A stretch of 64,000 bases of DNA from Pseudomonadota bacterium (GTDB lineage Bacteria > Myxococcota_A > UBA796 > UBA9615). The stretch is taken from NCBI GenBank assembly GCA_024229515.1, contig JAAESI010000275.1, positions 1 to 64,000 on the forward strand. Reading direction: 5' to 3'. Shown here in pieces: positions 45,727 through 55,082 of the stretch. Each line of letters starts with the position of its first letter. The first letter of the stretch is position 1. The translations under genes were made by a program, and so were the position numbers. The notes beneath the pieces were generated by a model, which was not told where the DNA came from, did no database searches, and saw only the letters and a list, made by a program, of their open reading frames with translations.

Positions 45727-47186
45727 TCAGTCTCTCCTTCGGGGGGATCGGCGGTCAGCCAGTCGAGGGCGGCGTCCAACGCCGGATCATGACCGGCGAG
45801 CAGCGCTTCGCGGGTCAGCGGGGTGACGACATCGGGCACGGCTCCGACGCCCTCGACGCGCTCGCCATCGGGGTCGAGCAGGTCGGCGGTGACGAACTGG
45901 AGGGCGTCGCCGTTGGGGAGCTCCTCGATGATCGAGGGCAGCGCCATGCCGGCGGACGTCTCGCCGAAGACTCGTGCGCGCCCGACCTTCTGCAGGCCCG
46001 TGGCGAAGATCTCGCTGGTCGAGACGGAGTGGCCGTCGATGAGGATCGCCAGCGGCACCCCATCCAGGCGCAGGCTCGGGGCGCGCGGGTTCACCACGAA
46101 CCGCAGCGTGTTCTCGCGCGTGGTCATCGTGGCGAGGGCGACGCCCCGCTCCGCGACGAAGTAGCCGCCCATGCCCATGACCATGCCCGCGACCCCGCCG
46201 GGGTTTCCGCGGAGGTCGATGATCACGCCGTCGACGTCGCCCGCCTTGGCCGCGGCCATCGCCTCGCCGAAGGGTGCGGCGATGGCGGGGAGCCAGATGG
46301 TGAAGCTGACGTAGGCGACCCGGCCGTCGGCCAGCAGCTCCTGATCGAGCCGCGCGATCGCCTCCGGGAGCATGCCCAGCCGCACCGCCTGGCCCCGGCG
46401 GGGCGCCCGCTCGAGCGCCAACTCGACGGGGGCATCGCGGGCGTCCCGGAAGCGCACCGTCACCGACGTGCCGACCGTGCCCGCGAGGCTGCTCTGAAGC
46501 GTACCCACCGTGTACAAACCGCCGGACCGGGGCATCGCTTCGAGCAGGCGCTCGGCCAACGGACCCGCCTCCTGCGTACCCACCTGCTCCAGGACCCACC
46601 CCCGCTGCACCCCGGCCTCGTCGGCGGGGGAACCGGGTTCGACCGCGGTCACGACCGCCTCGGCCTCGATCAACCGCAGGGTCAGCCCCACCGAGCCGAC
46701 GGGTCCATCCGGATCGGGCGCCTCGGTCTCCTCGGCGGGCTCCGGATCGGATTCGGGTGCCGTCTCCTCCGCGGGCTCGGCCTCGGGCTCCGGCTCGGGC
46801 TCCGGCTCGGCGGGCTCGTCGTCGGCTTCGGCCTCAGGCGCGGGCGCCTCCGGCTCGTCCCCCCGGGCCGCGAGGCTGTCGTAGGCGGTGCCGGGGATGA
46901 CGGCGAAGTGCGACTCCCCCAGGAGGGCCAGCATCTGCGCGATCACGATCCGAACTTCGTCGGCGGTCTGCGCCGCCCGGGCCTGGGGCAGCAAGTCCTC
47001 GCGGACCGAGTCCCAGTCCAGCCCCTTCAGATCGGGGTCGGGGTAGACGTCGCCCACGCGCTGCCAGGCGTACAGGAACGACTCCTCGTGCACCGACGGC
47101 GGGCCCGCTTGCTTCGTAGGAAGGGTCGCGCACGCCGCCACCAGCGCGATCGAAAGCACCCCCGCTGTCCTCGCCCATGCGCGCAT
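45723..47186 (-). CDS. S41 family C-terminal processing peptidase lipoprotein
   Basis: The 487-residue protein starts MRAWARTAGVLSIALVAAC, a lipoprotein signal. An N-terminal helical domain with LLGESHFAVIPG is followed by an acidic Pro/Glu linker, a PDZ domain (GSVGLTLRLIEAEAVVTAVEPGSPADEAGV in sections), then the S41 core: RVAYVSFTIWL, VIIDLRGNPGG and the catalytic loop ILIDGHSVSTSEIFATGL, with the Ser in SVSTSE. These enzymes clip C-termini of envelope proteins. The long Glu/Pro linker before the PDZ domain is unusual in its bias. It is the first gene of a two-gene unit. Confidence 0.88.
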   Translation of the reverse strand: MRAWARTAGVLSIALVAACATLPTKQAGPPSVHEESFLYAWQRVGDVYPDPDLKGLDWDSVREDLLPQARAAQTADEVRIVIAQMLALLGESHFAVIPGTAYDSLAARGDEPEAPAPEAEADDEPAEPEPEPEPEAEPAEETAPESDPEPAEETEAPDPDGPVGSVGLTLRLIEAEAVVTAVEPGSPADEAGVQRGWVLEQVGTQEAGPLAERLLEAMPRSGGLYTVGTLQSSLAGTVGTSVTVRFRDARDAPVELALERAPRRGQAVRLGMLPEAIARLDQELLADGRVAYVSFTIWLPAIAAPFGEAMAAAKAGDVDGVIIDLRGNPGGVAGMVMGMGGYFVAERGVALATMTTRENTLRFVVNPRAPSLRLDGVPLAILIDGHSVSTSEIFATGLQKVGRARVFGETSAGMALPSIIEELPNGDALQFVTADLLDPDGERVEGVGAVPDVVTPLTREALLAGHDPALDAALDWLTADPPEGETE

Positions 47187-47306
47187 GGCGAAGGTCTAGC
47201 AGACCGGCGCTGGCGCCGGTTCCCGGGGGGTGCGGCCGCACATAAGTTGGCGCAAATTCCCACGAATCCCCTTGCGGACGATCGCCGATCGGGAAACCAT
47301 CAAGGT

Positions 47307-48122
47307 ATGGACACCGTTGGCGCCCTGACCGCACCCCTGCTCGTGACGCTGGACGTCGACTCGATCGACGCCTTCCTCAAGGGCTCCAGCACCCGGGTGA
47401 TCTTCGCCCACGGCGGGGGTCGTTCCTTCGGTCCCGTGCTCAAGACGCTGCTGCACGGCCGCCTGGGATCGGCGCTGCGCTGCGGCCGGCTGGATCTGTC
47501 GACGCTGCCCCCCGACGACGACGAGGCCGCGGCGCGGTTCGCCGCCTGGATCGAGTTGGCCGGCACCCGCGACGCCTTCCCCCCGCCCGAGGGCTACTAC
47601 GTGTTCCGCGGGCCGAAGCTCATGGGGTTCCACCCGCCGGCGGACGAGGACCTCGGCGCGTTCGGCCGGCTGGCGTTCACCGGCACCCGCGGCCTGTGGG
47701 CCTGGGCCCGCACCCGGGACGCGATCGAAGCCGGACGGCAGGTGCTCGGCGACGGTCCGGAGTTCGCGATCTGCTGCTTCCTGGAGGAGGCCGCCCGCGC
47801 CGCCACCCCCCGCCGCGCCCCCACCGCCAGCGACCGACGCCAGCGCACCGACCGCCGTGACGGCGGCACCCGCGGCTCTCCGCGCCGCGCCCGGGAGAAG
47901 CTCGAGGCGGAGCTCGGCGGTGCTTTCGGCGTGCTCGGAGTCTCCGCGACGACGCCGCTGAAGACCGTGCGTCAGGTGCGCAACCAGCTGATGCGGAAGC
48001 ACCATCCGGACCGGCTCTCGGACCAGCCCGAGCGGGCCGCCGAGGCGACGACCTTCGTCATGCGGATCAACGAGGCCTACGCGGTCATCCGCAGGGCCCA
48101 CGAGGCCGGCGCGCTCCTCTAG
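47307..48122 (+). CDS. J-domain protein with unknown N-terminal domain
   Basis: The 271-residue protein has an unrecognised 160-residue N-terminal domain (VIFAHGGGRSFG, PPEGYYVFRG), then an Arg-rich linker and a C-terminal DnaJ-like domain, FGVLGVSATTPLKTVRQVRN followed by LMRKHHPDR with the HPD triad. J-domain proteins recruit and stimulate DnaK. Placing the J-domain at the C-terminus is uncommon and suggests a client-specific cochaperone. The ATG at 47307 was chosen because the longer open frame upstream is antisense to the S41 gene. Confidence 0.7.
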   Translation: MDTVGALTAPLLVTLDVDSIDAFLKGSSTRVIFAHGGGRSFGPVLKTLLHGRLGSALRCGRLDLSTLPPDDDEAAARFAAWIELAGTRDAFPPPEGYYVFRGPKLMGFHPPADEDLGAFGRLAFTGTRGLWAWARTRDAIEAGRQVLGDGPEFAICCFLEEAARAATPRRAPTASDRRQRTDRRDGGTRGSPRRAREKLEAELGGAFGVLGVSATTPLKTVRQVRNQLMRKHHPDRLSDQPERAAEATTFVMRINEAYAVIRRAHEAGALL

Positions 48123-48615
48123 TCCGGCGCCTCCAGCAGCTCCCGCGCCCGGTCGCGGTAGGCCGCGCTGTTGGGGCTCTGATAGTCGACCTCCAGCGCT
48201 CTGCTGAACGCCTCGATCGCGTCGCCGTACACGCCCCGCTTGGCCAACACGATGCCGTGCTGGTGCCACGAAGAGGCCAGCTCCGGAGCGTCCGCGACCA
48301 GCGCGCTGGTGCCCGTCAGCGCCTCGTCCAGTCGGCCCAGCGCGATCAGGGTCACGATCTGGTTCGTGCGTGCGGGGAGGAACCCGCCCCCGGTCCGTTC
48401 GATCGCCGAGGTGTAGCGGGCCAGCGCCTCCTCCCACCGCTCGGCTCGGCGGGCGCTGTTGCCGACGTTGAACTCGATGCGGGCGGCGAGCCCGGGGAGG
48501 GCGTCTCCGTCCACCAGCCCCTCGGCGAGGGCCAACTGCGCGCAGCCCCGCTGGGGTCGCCCGAGGCGGTGAGGGCGTTGCCGAGGTTGAGGTTGGCGAC
48601 CGCGTCCCCTGCCCT
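48119..48615 (-). pseudogene. TPR repeat protein, 5'-truncated and with one frame break
   Basis: The downstream part is a clear tetratricopeptide array (NVGNSARRAERWEEALARYT, ALGRLDEALTG, LAKRGVYGDAIEAFSRALE, AYRDRARELL). The upstream frame (GDAVANLNLGNALTASGDPSG) joins it if one base is restored in the C4 run at 48546-48549. Going further upstream there is a stop within about 12 codons, with no start codon, where a plus-strand DUF2087-like fragment begins. The gene therefore lacks its own start. The stop overlaps the J-domain stop by four bases on the other strand. Confidence 0.55.
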
Positions 48616-48902
48616 CGGAGCCGACCGACGAGCGCACCCTCAACGCCCGACTCCGGTCCTGGCTCGAGCGCGTCGCGCCGTCGATCGGGGTCGATCACGT
48701 CTCCCTGAGGCGCTACCTCGTCGAGGTCGGGTACCTGGACCGGACGGACGACGGTTCCGTCTACCGGGTCGTCACGCAGCCCACCGGAGCGCCCCGCTTC
48801 GACCCCCGGGTGGACGGGGTCGACATCGTCTCCCTCGTCGATGAAGCCCGGGCCGACGTCGAACGGCGACGGCTGCTGCACCGCCCCGCCGCCGCCATCT
48901 GA
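48609..48902 (+). pseudogene. DUF2087-like C-terminal fragment without a start
   Basis: Reading from about 48609 the frame gives LPSEPTDERTLNARLRSWLE, then VSLRRYLVEVGYLDRTDDGS, close to the C-terminal half of DUF2087, a helix-turn-helix-like module often found in small regulators. The N-terminal half and a start codon are missing upstream, where the sequence instead reads as TPR in the opposite direction. The C-terminus is intact (RRRLLHRPAAAI). It ends 3 bases before the stop of the convergent ceramidase-like gene. Confidence 0.45.
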
Positions 48903-48905
48903 GCC

Positions 48906-50710
48906 CTACTCGGGGGCCCACCGGTTGGAGATCGTCTGCTGCGCCCGCTGCAGCTCCGGGGCGAAGTCCCACGACGGTGAGACCGTGTCCTCGTAGTGGT
49001 CCCCGTCGTCGTCGGACAGCAGGCTGACGGAGCGATTGAAGTCGGGCCGCGGGATGATGTAGCTGAGGTAGTTGTCGGTCATCCCGAGGATGGCGCGGTA
49101 CTCCGTGTCGAGGTGGTCCAGCATCGGCGGCACCGACGGGTCCTCCGACAGTACGTACGGCCACGCGTGCACCTTCAGGCAGTCGCAGTCGCCGAACACC
49201 TCGCGGGTGCGGCAGTCCTGGTAGCTGAGCGTGTCGCAGTCGTGGTCGTGCTGGGTGAAGTACGTCGAGCCTGCCCCGCGGGCCGTCGGATCGACCGATT
49301 CGGCGGCCCACGCGGCGTCGTCGGGGAAGCCGCGGGCGAGCTCCGGCAGCAGCTCCCCGGGCACCGAGACGAAGCCGATCGGGCCCAGCTGCACGCGGAA
49401 CGTGCGGGTCTCCAGGCAGCCCAGCTCGCTGTCCCCCGCGCGGGCGCAGATCGCCGGATCCTGGACCGCGTCCTCCAACCCCAGATCGAACAGATCCCGC
49501 GGTCCCAGGATGTTGTACGCGACGTTGTCCACGGGCACGTAGGCGGACGCCACGTCCACGTGCAGCGGGCTCGCGGAGATGTCCTCACCGGCGGCCAGCG
49601 CGTCGAGCGCGGCCTCGGCGATGTGGTGGCCGTGGGACGTCACGAAGGCCAGGAGCTGCGCTCGGCCCAGACCACGGCGCCGGCGTCGTCCACGACGTGG
49701 GTGCCGTCCTCCAGCACCAGCGGCAGATCGCCGCCAAGGGCCGACTGCATGCCGCCGAGGGCCTCCGGCAGGTGCAGCGCGACGCCGCCGTACTCGGCTT
49801 CGAGGAGCTCGCGGGTGACGCCCACCCAGTCGCTGGAGATGCTGTTGTTGTGGGAGCCGCGGACCTCCGGGTGGCCCGACCAGTTCGTCAGCGTGAACGC
49901 CGCGCCGCCCGAAGCGAGCAATCCCTGGAGCACGAGGAGTTGGTCGCTCACGATCACCGGATCGCGGCCGTCCTGGACCATGCCGTGCATGTTCTCGGTG
50001 GGGTTGGTGCCCCCGAACCGCGCGCCGTTGAAGACGTCCCCCCGGTCGCGCATGTGCGTGCGGCCGACCCGCAGCTGCACCGGATCCATGGCGGCGGCGG
50101 CGGCGCGCACGGCCGCTTCGATCGCATCGGTCACGCGCTGCTGGTAGGCGGGGTCCCGACCCGAGACGGGGTCGCTGAGGTTCTCCGGGTTGCCCCACAG
50201 CCCCATCGTGTCGGGTCCCTGGTGGTTGTGGCTGGAGGCGACGAGCAGGCGGGCGGGGTCGAAGCCGTCGACCGCGAGGGCGTCGCGGGCGGCGTGGATG
50301 CGGGGGGAGCCGAGGCCGACCAGATCGAGGGCGACGAACGCGATGTAGCGCTCGTCCTGGCTGATCACGACGGCCCGCGCGTAGATCGGGTCGTGGATGT
50401 CCTGGGCGGGGCGCATCGGGCCGAAGCCGCCGATGAAGACCGCGTCGAACCAGCCGTCCCCATCGACGTCGTCGAACGGTTCGTCGCAGTTCTCCCCCGC
50501 CGCGGTGGGGTCGTCGAGGCAGCCGTCGAAGTCGGCGTTGTCGTTCAGGTCGGTGAACGTCTCGGTGATCACGGGAGTGAGATCGACCACCGCGGCGCCA
50601 GCGTAGGTGACGCCGTCGGCCTCCAGGGTCATGCCCAGGGGCGGCGGATCGGCGGCGCACCCGGCGAGGGCGAGGACGGCGGCGAGCGAGCGCAGGAGGG
50701 TTTGCTCCAT
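48906..50710 (-). CDS. Neutral/alkaline ceramidase-like lipoprotein (one frame break)
   Basis: From ATG 50710 (MEQTLLRSLAAVLALAGC) the product is a lipoprotein. It contains VVDLTPVITETF, IYARAVVISQ, VGLGSPRIHAARDALA and the zinc-site-like stretch LLVASSHNHQGPDTMGLWG, the region equivalent to the SSHTHSGP motif of neutral ceramidases. The frame breaks in a CCC run at 49666-49668; restoring one base continues with GRAQLLAFVTSHGHHIAEAA. The C-terminal half has a CDTLSYQDC and CDCLK Cys-rich patch. Ceramidases hydrolyse the amide of ceramide; activity here is a family-level guess. It is preceded by the pseudokinase gene, 2 bases away. Confidence 0.72.
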
Positions 50711-50712
50711 CG

Positions 50713-52314
50713 TCAGCCGTCGTGGCAGCAGCGCATCCCGATGTGCTCGCTCTTGAAGTCGTCGACGCGGTCGGTGCGGCCGGCGCAGCGCGAGTGCTTG
50801 GCGTAGGAGCCGACCTCGGCGGGCTTGATGACGTGTCCGCCGCCCTTGGCGGTCGAGGTCCACTCGCCGACGCCGCCGCTCATGCCGACCACGCCGTACC
50901 CGGAGACGCACGCGGGGAAGTCCGACAGCCGGTAGCCGCCTTCGAAGAAGCCCGATCGGGGGCAGGCCTCGGGGTCCCACTCATCGCCGTAGCTGAAGAC
51001 CTTCGACTTGGGCCCGCGGCACGCCTTCTCCCACTCGTCCTCGGTGCACAGCCGCTTGCCGAACTTCTCGCACAGCAGCCCCGCTTCGACGTGGGTCATG
51101 CCCGTCAGGGGGGGGGCGTAGGGGTCGTTGAGCATCGGGTTCACGAAGGGGAGCTCGTCGATCCAGTAGCCCTGGGTCTCGATGATCGACTCGGACCGCT
51201 CGGCCGAGCCGCCCTCTTCGTCGTACCGATCGAACCGTCCGGCGACGTACGTGCCCGCGGGGATCCAGGTCATCCCGTCCTTCGGGGGATCGCCCGGGGC
51301 GCGGACGCGGCCCGGGTCGTGCTCGGCGCGCAGCAGATCGCGCCGCTCCTGCTCGTCGGCGCGCAGGTCCTCTTCCGTCGGCTTCAGGGCGATGAAGCCG
51401 AAGACGAGTCCGAGGACCACGAGGCCGAACCCGGCGACCATCGCGAGGCTGCGGCCGGCCGGGCCGTGCTCGGCGGTGTGGCTCCCCGCAAAGGCGTTCT
51501 CAAACTCCACCGCGAGCGCTTCGGCGCCCGCGAACCGGTCGCCGGCGGAGAAGGAGAGGGCCACCTCGATCAGGTCGTCCAGCTCCTGGGGCACGTCCTT
51601 GCGGAGCTCCGAGGGCATCTCGTAACTGCCCTCGGGGGGGCTCCCCGTGAGCGCCTCGTACAGCAGCACGCCGACGGCCCAGACCTGCGCCGAGCCGTGC
51701 CGGCGGCCGCCCAGGCCGGTCTCTTCGGGGGCCTTACGCCACGCCGCCGCCTCGGGGAGGCCATCGTCGCCGATGAGGTCCTTGTCGAGCATCCAGGAGC
51801 GGCCCCAGCCGAGGATGCGGACCTCCGCCAGGGTCTCCGCGGTGGGCTCTTGCACGATCATCACGTGCTCCGGCCCGAAGTGGCCGTGCGTCTCCGGGCG
51901 GAGGGCCACGAGGCGGTCGCACAGCGCGGTGAACACCTGCTCGATCCAGTGCAGGTCGAGCGGCTGATCGGCCTCCGCCAGCACTTGCTTCAGGGTGCGT
52001 CCGCCGACCCGCTCCATCTCCACCCAGAGCAGGTCGTCGTCTTCGCCCCAGGCGCGGGGGTTGACGACGCCGGGGTGCTTGCGCCCCTTGCTGAGCTTGG
52101 CCTGAAGCACCTCCAGGCTCATCCGCTCGTCCAGGACGTCGTCGCGCAAGATCTTCAGGGCACCCTCGACGCCGTTGGCGTCGGTCACGGCGAACACGGG
52201 GCCGAGCAGACCTTCGCCCAACCTCGACTTGATCGTGTAGCCCGCGAACGTGGACCCGACAGCCGGTTCCTCGACCGGATGCTGCTCTGCGGCGATCTCA
52301 GCGATGCTCTTCAC
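50713..52314 (-). CDS. Pseudokinase fused through a membrane helix to an FGE-sulfatase-like domain
   Basis: The 533-residue protein has a Ser/Thr-kinase fold at 25-280. K54 of the ALKIL strand is present, but the HRDLKPEN loop reads HGHFGPEH (143-150), replacing the catalytic Asp with His, and the DFG motif reads GWG (169-171). A membrane helix lies at about 295-318 (GFGLVVLGLVFGFIAL). Residues 345-533 form a formylglycine-generating-enzyme-like domain: DGMTWIPAGTYVAGRFD, ELPFVNPM, KRLCTEDEWEKACRG and GYGVVGMSGGVGEWTS. The topology would put the kinase-like part inside and the FGE-like part outside. It is 2 bases upstream of the ceramidase-like gene, likely cotranscribed. Confidence 0.82.
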   Translation of the reverse strand: MKSIAEIAAEQHPVEEPAVGSTFAGYTIKSRLGEGLLGPVFAVTDANGVEGALKILRDDVLDERMSLEVLQAKLSKGRKHPGVVNPRAWGEDDDLLWVEMERVGGRTLKQVLAEADQPLDLHWIEQVFTALCDRLVALRPETHGHFGPEHVMIVQEPTAETLAEVRILGWGRSWMLDKDLIGDDGLPEAAAWRKAPEETGLGGRRHGSAQVWAVGVLLYEALTGSPPEGSYEMPSELRKDVPQELDDLIEVALSFSAGDRFAGAEALAVEFENAFAGSHTAEHGPAGRSLAMVAGFGLVVLGLVFGFIALKPTEEDLRADEQERRDLLRAEHDPGRVRAPGDPPKDGMTWIPAGTYVAGRFDRYDEEGGSAERSESIIETQGYWIDELPFVNPMLNDPYAPPLTGMTHVEAGLLCEKFGKRLCTEDEWEKACRGPKSKVFSYGDEWDPEACPRSGFFEGGYRLSDFPACVSGYGVVGMSGGVGEWTSTAKGGGHVIKPAEVGSYAKHSRCAGRTDRVDDFKSEHIGMRCCHDG

Positions 52315-52388
52315 GACAGCGGCCCCTCCAACTACGGACTGGGAATCTTAGCGGGAGCAGCGCCCGACCGTTGGCTGCAAACGCGCCG

Positions 52389-52406
52389 TCTGCACCGAAT
52401 CTGCAC
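52389..52406. promoter_or_regulatory. Direct repeat TCTGCAC x2 with 11-bp period
   Basis: TCTGCAC occurs at 52389-52395 and again at 52400-52406, one helical turn apart. OmpR-family response regulators bind such tandem direct repeats, and an OmpR-family regulator is encoded 2 kb downstream in the operon that starts at 52496. The site is therefore a candidate autoregulatory box. The 181-base gap between the pseudokinase start and the first membrane gene shows no other clear element. Confidence 0.3.
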
Positions 52407-52495
52407 ACAAAGCGCGCCGGACCTGTGCGGGACCTGGGGGGTTCCTTCGGGGAGGCTGTCTAGCGTGATTTCCGTCGCCCCCACTGGAGCCCTCG

Positions 52496-53026
52496 ATGAC
52501 GGAAGTCCCCCCTGTCACACCCCCGAACCGGATCGACCTGGTCCGCGGCACCCTGGGCTTCGCCCTGCTGGGCCTCGCCGCGGGGGTCGGATCGCCCGAA
52601 CTGGTCAGCGGCTTGAAGACCGCCCCCACCGTCGTGGTGGTGGTCACGGTGCCCCTGGTCATCACGATCCCGAGCCTGGTGGTGATGCACCAGTTCGGTC
52701 AGTTGCGCGCCTCCCCCGAGGCGATCACGGCGGCGGCGGGACGCGGCCTGGTGCGGGCCGGCCAATTGGCTGCAGGCCTTGCCCCGGTGGTGCTGTTCCT
52801 TGCGCTGACCTCCGACATCTGGCGCGGCGCGCTGCTGATCGCGATGGCCGGCTGCGCGGCGGCGGGGCTCGAGACGGCGCGGGCGACGCTCGTGGCGGTC
52901 GTGCGGCAGGCCGGTCCTCAGATTCCCCTCGAGCGGCTGCGCATGGGCGCGCTGGCGAGCGGATGGATGCTTCTTTGCGGCCTCGTGGGGCTGCGCATGG
53001 CGACGCTCGTCGGCATGGGACTTTGA
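52496..53026 (+). CDS. Membrane protein of unknown function
   Basis: The 176-residue product has four likely membrane helices: 18-35, 42-64 (KTAPTVVVVVTVPLVITIPS), 86-108 and a final VGLRMATLVG segment. There is no recognisable motif. It is the first gene of a five-gene unit (52496-56087) that ends in a response regulator and histidine kinase, with a GTG start of the next gene 1 base after its stop. A role as part of a membrane signal or transport module is inferred from context only. Confidence 0.6.
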   Translation: MTEVPPVTPPNRIDLVRGTLGFALLGLAAGVGSPELVSGLKTAPTVVVVVTVPLVITIPSLVVMHQFGQLRASPEAITAAAGRGLVRAGQLAAGLAPVVLFLALTSDIWRGALLIAMAGCAAAGLETARATLVAVVRQAGPQIPLERLRMGALASGWMLLCGLVGLRMATLVGMGL

Positions 53027-53027
53027 C

Positions 53028-53776
53028 GTGGCGGTTCCGGTGGAACGAACCCGCCTTCTGTCCCTTGCCGCGGACGTGCTCGCGCGACCCCTCGGGCTGA
53101 TCGATGCGGGCGACCGTCCCGAAGACCTCGCCCGGTTGGCACCACGGCTTCTGCTGTTGGTGCTGATCGGGGCGGGACTCTTCGGGGCGGTCGTCGGCTC
53201 GTATCGGGGGGACCCCAGATCCTGGTGGCGGCGATCAAGATGCCGATCGTCTTGCTCGTCCCCGTCGTCGTCTGCCTGCCGGCCCTGCGCGCGCTCTACG
53301 CCGTCGACGGAACGCCCGTGTCCGCGTCCCGGGCCAGCCTCGCGGCCTTGGTGGCGGTGGCCCGGATCGCCATCCTGTCGACCGCCGCGACGCCGATCTT
53401 GTGGCTCATCTACTCGCTGGAGGTGTGGCACGGACTGGCGCTGATCCTGATGGTCGGCGTGCTCCTGATGGTCGGCCTCCCGGGGCTCATGACCATCGAG
53501 CACGCGCTCGCCCCCAAGGGCAAGACGTCGCTGACGAAGTCGCTCGCGACGGTCTGCCTCGTGGGGCTCGTGCTGGCGCAGTCGGGGTGGTTGCTGCGGC
53601 CGTTCATCTCGGTTCGCTCGGAGCCGATGATGGTGCTGTGCCCGATGGGCGATGACGTCTTCGACGGGCTCGGCGGTCACCTCACCATTCGGACGAGCGA
53701 GCGCGCCTTGGCGTCGCTCAATTGCACCGACAAGGTCAGGACTGACGTCCTGCCCTTCATCTACACGCTGTTCTGA
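53028..53776 (+). CDS. Multipass membrane protein of unknown function (one frame break)
   Basis: A GTG start at 53028 gives AVPVERTRLLSLAADV and a helix (LLLLVLIGAGLFGAVVGSY). The frame then breaks in a G6 run at 53206-53211; one extra G gives YRGGPQILVAAIKMP and continues into VLLVPVVVCLPAL and three or four further helices. The tail after the last helix carries Cys residues (MMVLCPMGDDVFD, SLNCTDK). It begins 1 base after the first membrane gene and ends with a TGATG overlap onto the next gene. The function is unknown; it is probably an integral part of the two-component module. Confidence 0.6.
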
Positions 53777-54366
53777 TGCTGGCTTCAGGCCTCGCCCAGG
53801 CAGCAGGGTGGTTGGGGGTGTTGGGCGCGTACGTCGCCCTCGGCGGCGTGGTCGGGGTGCTCCTGCAGCGCACGGGGCAGCCCGCGACGATGGGGCTGTC
53901 GGCGTTGGTGGTGTGGCCCCTGCTTCTGCCGACGCTGCAGAAGCCGACGGAACCGCCACCGCAGGCCATCCTCCGCGACGGTCCTCGGGCCGAGCAGATC
54001 ACGCTGACCTTCGCCGCCGCCACGCGGGCCCTCGCCGACGGGCCGGAGGTGGCGGGGGGCCAACGAGAGCTCGACGCCCTGCAGCGGGCGCTGGAGCGGA
54101 CGGACGCCCGGCTGGCCTGGGTGGACGCCCTGCTGGAGACGGACGCGGGGCCCGGAGCGGAGGAGGATCTCGCCCGCCTCCAGGCCGCGCGGAACCACGC
54201 CGTGGGCGAAGCGGACGCGGTGCTCGCGGGGGTCTCGCAGTTGCGGCTGCAGATCGGCCTGGCGGCGCTGTCGGAGCTTCGCGGGGAGGGGACCCCGGCG
54301 GTGCAGGACCGGCTCCGGGAGCTTCACGCGCGTGTCCAGGCGATCGAGGAACTCGGTGCGGAGTAA
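53776..54366 (+). CDS. Membrane protein with helical coiled-coil domain
   Basis: The 196-residue product starts at ATG 53776, overlapping the previous stop by one base. Two membrane helices (about 8-30 and 38-58) are followed by a long cytoplasmic or periplasmic helical region rich in Ala, Glu, Arg and Leu (ELDALQRALERTDARLAWVD, LRELHARVQAIEELG), likely a coiled coil. No known family was recognised. Position and overlap tie it to the two neighbouring membrane proteins and to the response regulator that follows after 17 bases. Confidence 0.65.
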   Translation: MLASGLAQAAGWLGVLGAYVALGGVVGVLLQRTGQPATMGLSALVVWPLLLPTLQKPTEPPPQAILRDGPRAEQITLTFAAATRALADGPEVAGGQRELDALQRALERTDARLAWVDALLETDAGPGAEEDLARLQAARNHAVGEADAVLAGVSQLRLQIGLAALSELRGEGTPAVQDRLRELHARVQAIEELGAE

Positions 54367-54382
54367 CCTGTTCGGTGCCGTG

Positions 54383-55081
54383 ATGACGCCAGCCCGCATC
54401 CTCATCGTCGACGACGACCCCCACCTGCGTGAGATGGTGAGCTACGCGCTGTCGCGGGCGGGCTTCGACGTCGGCGAGGCGTCCAACGGCCGGGCGGCGC
54501 TGGACGTGCTGGAGCGGCAACCGGCAGACCTGGTCGTGCTGGATGTGCTCATGCCCGAGCTCGACGGCCTCGAGGTCTGCCGCGAGCTGCGGCGGCGCTC
54601 GGCGGTTCCGATCGTGTTCCTGTCGTCCAAGAGCGAGGAACTGGACCGCGTGCTCGGCCTCGAACTGGGCGGCGACGCCTACCTCGCCAAGCCGTTCTCT
54701 CCGCGGGAGCTGGTGAGCCAGTGCAAGGCGATCCTGCGCCGTACCCGGGGCGCCGTCACGTCGGACGAAGAGGCGGCCGCGGGGCCGCTCCAGGTCGGCC
54801 CCATCGTGCTGGACCCGGTGGCGTTCGAGTGCCGCATCGAAGGCACCGACGCGGGCCTCACGGTGACCGAGTTCCGGCTCCTCCAGGTCCTGATGGAGAC
54901 CCCGGGGCGGGCGTTTACGCGCGACGAGTTGGCGTTGCGGGCGTACCCGGATCGACGGTTCGTGGCGGGCCGCACGGTGGACTCCCACATCCGACGCATC
55001 CGCCACAAACTGCGCGACGGTGGCGGGGGCGATCCCATCGAGACCGTGCACGGGCTCGGCTACCGCCTCCGCAAGGGCTGA
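54383..55081 (+). CDS. OmpR/PhoB-type response regulator
   Basis: The 232-residue protein has a receiver domain (RILIVDDDPHLREM, phospho-acceptor Asp in LVVLDVLMPELDG at about residue 51, conserved Thr/Ser in VFLSSKSEE, Lys in YLAKPFSPREL) and a winged-helix C-terminal domain (LTVTEFRLLQVLMETPGRAF, TVDSHIRRIRHKL, VHGLGYRLRKG). It acts as a DNA-binding regulator phosphorylated by the next gene product. The ATG at 54383 (MTPARILIVDDD) is preferred to an upstream ATG, which adds an unmatched extension. A tandem 11-bp-spaced repeat upstream of the operon could be its own target. Confidence 0.93.
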   Translation: MTPARILIVDDDPHLREMVSYALSRAGFDVGEASNGRAALDVLERQPADLVVLDVLMPELDGLEVCRELRRRSAVPIVFLSSKSEELDRVLGLELGGDAYLAKPFSPRELVSQCKAILRRTRGAVTSDEEAAAGPLQVGPIVLDPVAFECRIEGTDAGLTVTEFRLLQVLMETPGRAFTRDELALRAYPDRRFVAGRTVDSHIRRIRHKLRDGGGGDPIETVHGLGYRLRKG

Positions 55082-55082
55082 C

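Noticed and set aside
45789-48122. A 777-residue protein joined to the J-domain frame
   Set aside because: The first two thirds are antisense to the S41 protease. The J-domain protein starts sensibly at 47307.
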